Shown: piece by piece, positions 62,885 through 64,000 of the stretch
How the letters are laid out: each line of letters opens with the position of its first letter
Position numbering within the stretch: the stretch's first letter is position 1
Source of the DNA: CALBPI01 sp039821605
GTDB lineage: Bacteria; Pseudomonadota; Gammaproteobacteria; Steroidobacterales; Woeseiaceae
DNA: 64,000 bases
NCBI GenBank assembly: GCA_039821605.1
Contig: JBCBNV010000006.1
Span: 124,001-188,000, forward strand
Reading direction: 5' to 3'
The notes under the pieces: generated by a model
Database searches by the model: none
Seen by the model: the letters and a program-made list of their open reading frames with translations, nothing else
Told to the model about the DNA's origin: nothing
Translations under genes and position numbers: made by a program

Positions 62885-64000
62885 CTACTTGCCGATACAA
62901 AACGACGAGAAGATGCGCCCGAGCAGGTCGTCGCTCGTGAAGACTCCCGTGATTTCCGACAACGCCTGCTGCGCCAGCCGCAACTCCTCCGCCATGAGTT
63001 CGCCCGCACGGTCTTGTTCGAGCCGTGCGACACCCGCATCGAACTGCGCGCGTGCGGTGTCGATGCAATCGAGATGGCGCCGCCGTGCCGAAAACCCGCC
63101 CCCGATGTCGCCGGCCAGACCTGCCACGTCGTGCAAGCGTTGCTGCAGGGCCACGATGCCGTCACCCCGAGTCGCCGACACGAACACGGCTGTCTCTTCG
63201 GACGTCGCGAGCGTCTCCGTGCCGGCATTCGAGTCAACGAGGTCCACCTTGTTCACGACTAGCGTGCGCGGAATGTCATCGGGCAGCGCGTCGTCGAGTG
63301 CGGCTGCCTGAGATACGGGATCACCCGTCGCCTCAACCATGACCAGCAGGTGATCGGCGCGCGCCGCGGCCTGGCGCGAGCGCCGCACGCCCTCGCGTTC
63401 CACAATGTCATCTGTGTCGCGCAACCCGGCCGTGTCGATGAGCGTGACGGGCAGGCCGGCGACATCGAGTGTGGTTTCGATGAGGTCGCGCGTGGTGCCC
63501 GCAACGTCGGTCACAATCGCGGTGTCGTCACCCGACAGCGCATTGAGCAGGCTCGATTTGCCCACGTTGGGCGCACCCGCGAGAACCACCGTAAGACCGT
63601 CGTTGAGGGCACGCCCTTGCTGTGCCTTCTGTTGCAGGCTGTCGAAAGCGGCCAGCGTCTGTTCGATACGCGCGCGCAAGCCCGCGTCGTCGAGGAAGTC
63701 GATCTCCTCCTCGGGAAAGTCGATGGCCGCCTCGACGTGCATGCGCAGCGTCGTGATCTGCTCCACGAGCGCATGGACAGCCTGTGAGAAGGCGCCCTGC
63801 AGGCTGCGCACGGCCGCACGCGCCGCCTGCGCGGAACCGCTGTCGACCAGGTCAGCGATGGCCTCGGCCTGCGCCAGGTCCAGCTTGTCGTTGAGAAAGG
63901 CACGCTGGGAGAATTCGCCGGGCCGAGCGGGCCGCGCACCGAGTTTGCAGAGCCGGGCAATCAGCAGGTCGACGACGACGCGACCCCCGTGGCCATGAAA
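62885..64000 (-). CDS. mnmE: tRNA modification GTPase MnmE, 3' part
   Basis: About 371 residues; the N-terminal third lies beyond the right edge. It contains FHGHGGRVVVDLLIARLCKLGARPARPGEFSQRAFLNDKLDL, split here by the window edge only at the very start. G-domain motifs are GAPNVGKSSLLNALS, DTAGLRD and NKVD, and the C-terminal CIGK ends it, with the invariant Cys. It works with MnmG in tRNA wobble-uridine modification. Confidence 0.95.
   Translation of the reverse strand, partial: FHGHGGRVVVDLLIARLCKLGARPARPGEFSQRAFLNDKLDLAQAEAIADLVDSGSAQAARAAVRSLQGAFSQAVHALVEQITTLRMHVEAAIDFPEEEIDFLDDAGLRARIEQTLAAFDSLQQKAQQGRALNDGLTVVLAGAPNVGKSSLLNALSGDDTAIVTDVAGTTRDLIETTLDVAGLPVTLIDTAGLRDTDDIVEREGVRRSRQAAARADHLLVMVEATGDPVSQAAALDDALPDDIPRTLVVNKVDLVDSNAGTETLATSEETAVFVSATRGDGIVALQQRLHDVAGLAGDIGGGFSARRRHLDCIDTARAQFDAGVARLEQDRAGELMAEELRLAQQALSEITGVFTSDDLLGRIFSSFCIGK

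Overview
The window is a high-GC, gene-dense stretch of a gammaproteobacterial chromosome. It carries the origin-proximal set mnmE, mnmG, rsmG-parA-parB, atpIBEFHAGDC, glmU-glmS. An OhrR-like regulator, an AbgT transporter, a class-III-like (FeS) photolyase-related protein, cytochrome c4-like and OmpA proteins and many lipoproteins fit a free-living, probably marine, Gram-negative aerobe. The family-level placement (Woeseia/Chromatiales-like) is only an inference. No tRNA, rRNA, CRISPR array, insertion sequence, parS site or dnaA region was seen.

Layout. 1-10.3 kb: accessory metabolism and signalling (DUF2799 lipoprotein fragment, cupin, APC permease, VOC-bioY-DUF1801 operon, TRIC-type channel with a hypoxanthine/uracil-DNA glycosylase, a Ser/Thr kinase-HDOD fusion, AbgT transporter plus an MsbA-like ABC exporter). 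10.3-13.7 kb: a two-gene secreted metzincin operon. 13.9-19.7 kb: mini-zincin, a soluble histidine kinase, APC permease, 6-phosphogluconate dehydrogenase, DUF2165, SnoaL-like and AsmA-like genes. 19.8-29.9 kb: an accessory block of somewhat lower GC with a DNA-binding/BTAD/hydrolase fusion, a large DUF5650-type lipoprotein, an OhrR-like regulator and esterase sharing a palindromic operator, a CPBP protease, a FlgO/TPR membrane protein, gene remnants and a 59-aa candidate small gene.

29.97-45.6 kb: the conserved core, all on the minus strand apart from a lipoprotein and an EAL gene: rsmG-parA-parB, atpI-B-E-F-H-A-G-D-C with a GNAT gene tacked on to atpC, a hydrolase, glmU and glmS. 45.7-50.8 kb: OmpA with calcium-binding type-3 repeats, FeS photolyase-like protein, dihaem cytochrome c, DUF945. 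50.7-57.9 kb: an oligopeptide-type ABC importer (fused ATPases, two permeases, binding lipoprotein) that sits 9 bp behind mnmG and looks co-transcribed with it. 58.2-64 kb: secreted tripeptidyl-peptidase-like hydrolase, ABC-2 exporter pair, GGDEF diguanylate cyclase and the 3' part of mnmE.

The core genes cover ATP synthesis, cell-wall precursor UDP-GlcNAc, chromosome partitioning, and tRNA/16S rRNA modification. Normally mnmE-mnmG-rsmG-parAB are close together; here about 5 kb separates mnmE from mnmG and about 10 kb separates mnmG from rsmG. Other points worth attention are the repeated non-AUG or missing start codons at coupled genes (ABC exporter after AbgT, GNAT after atpC, bioY), the kinase-HDOD fusion, the metzincin operon and the OhrR/esterase regulon.
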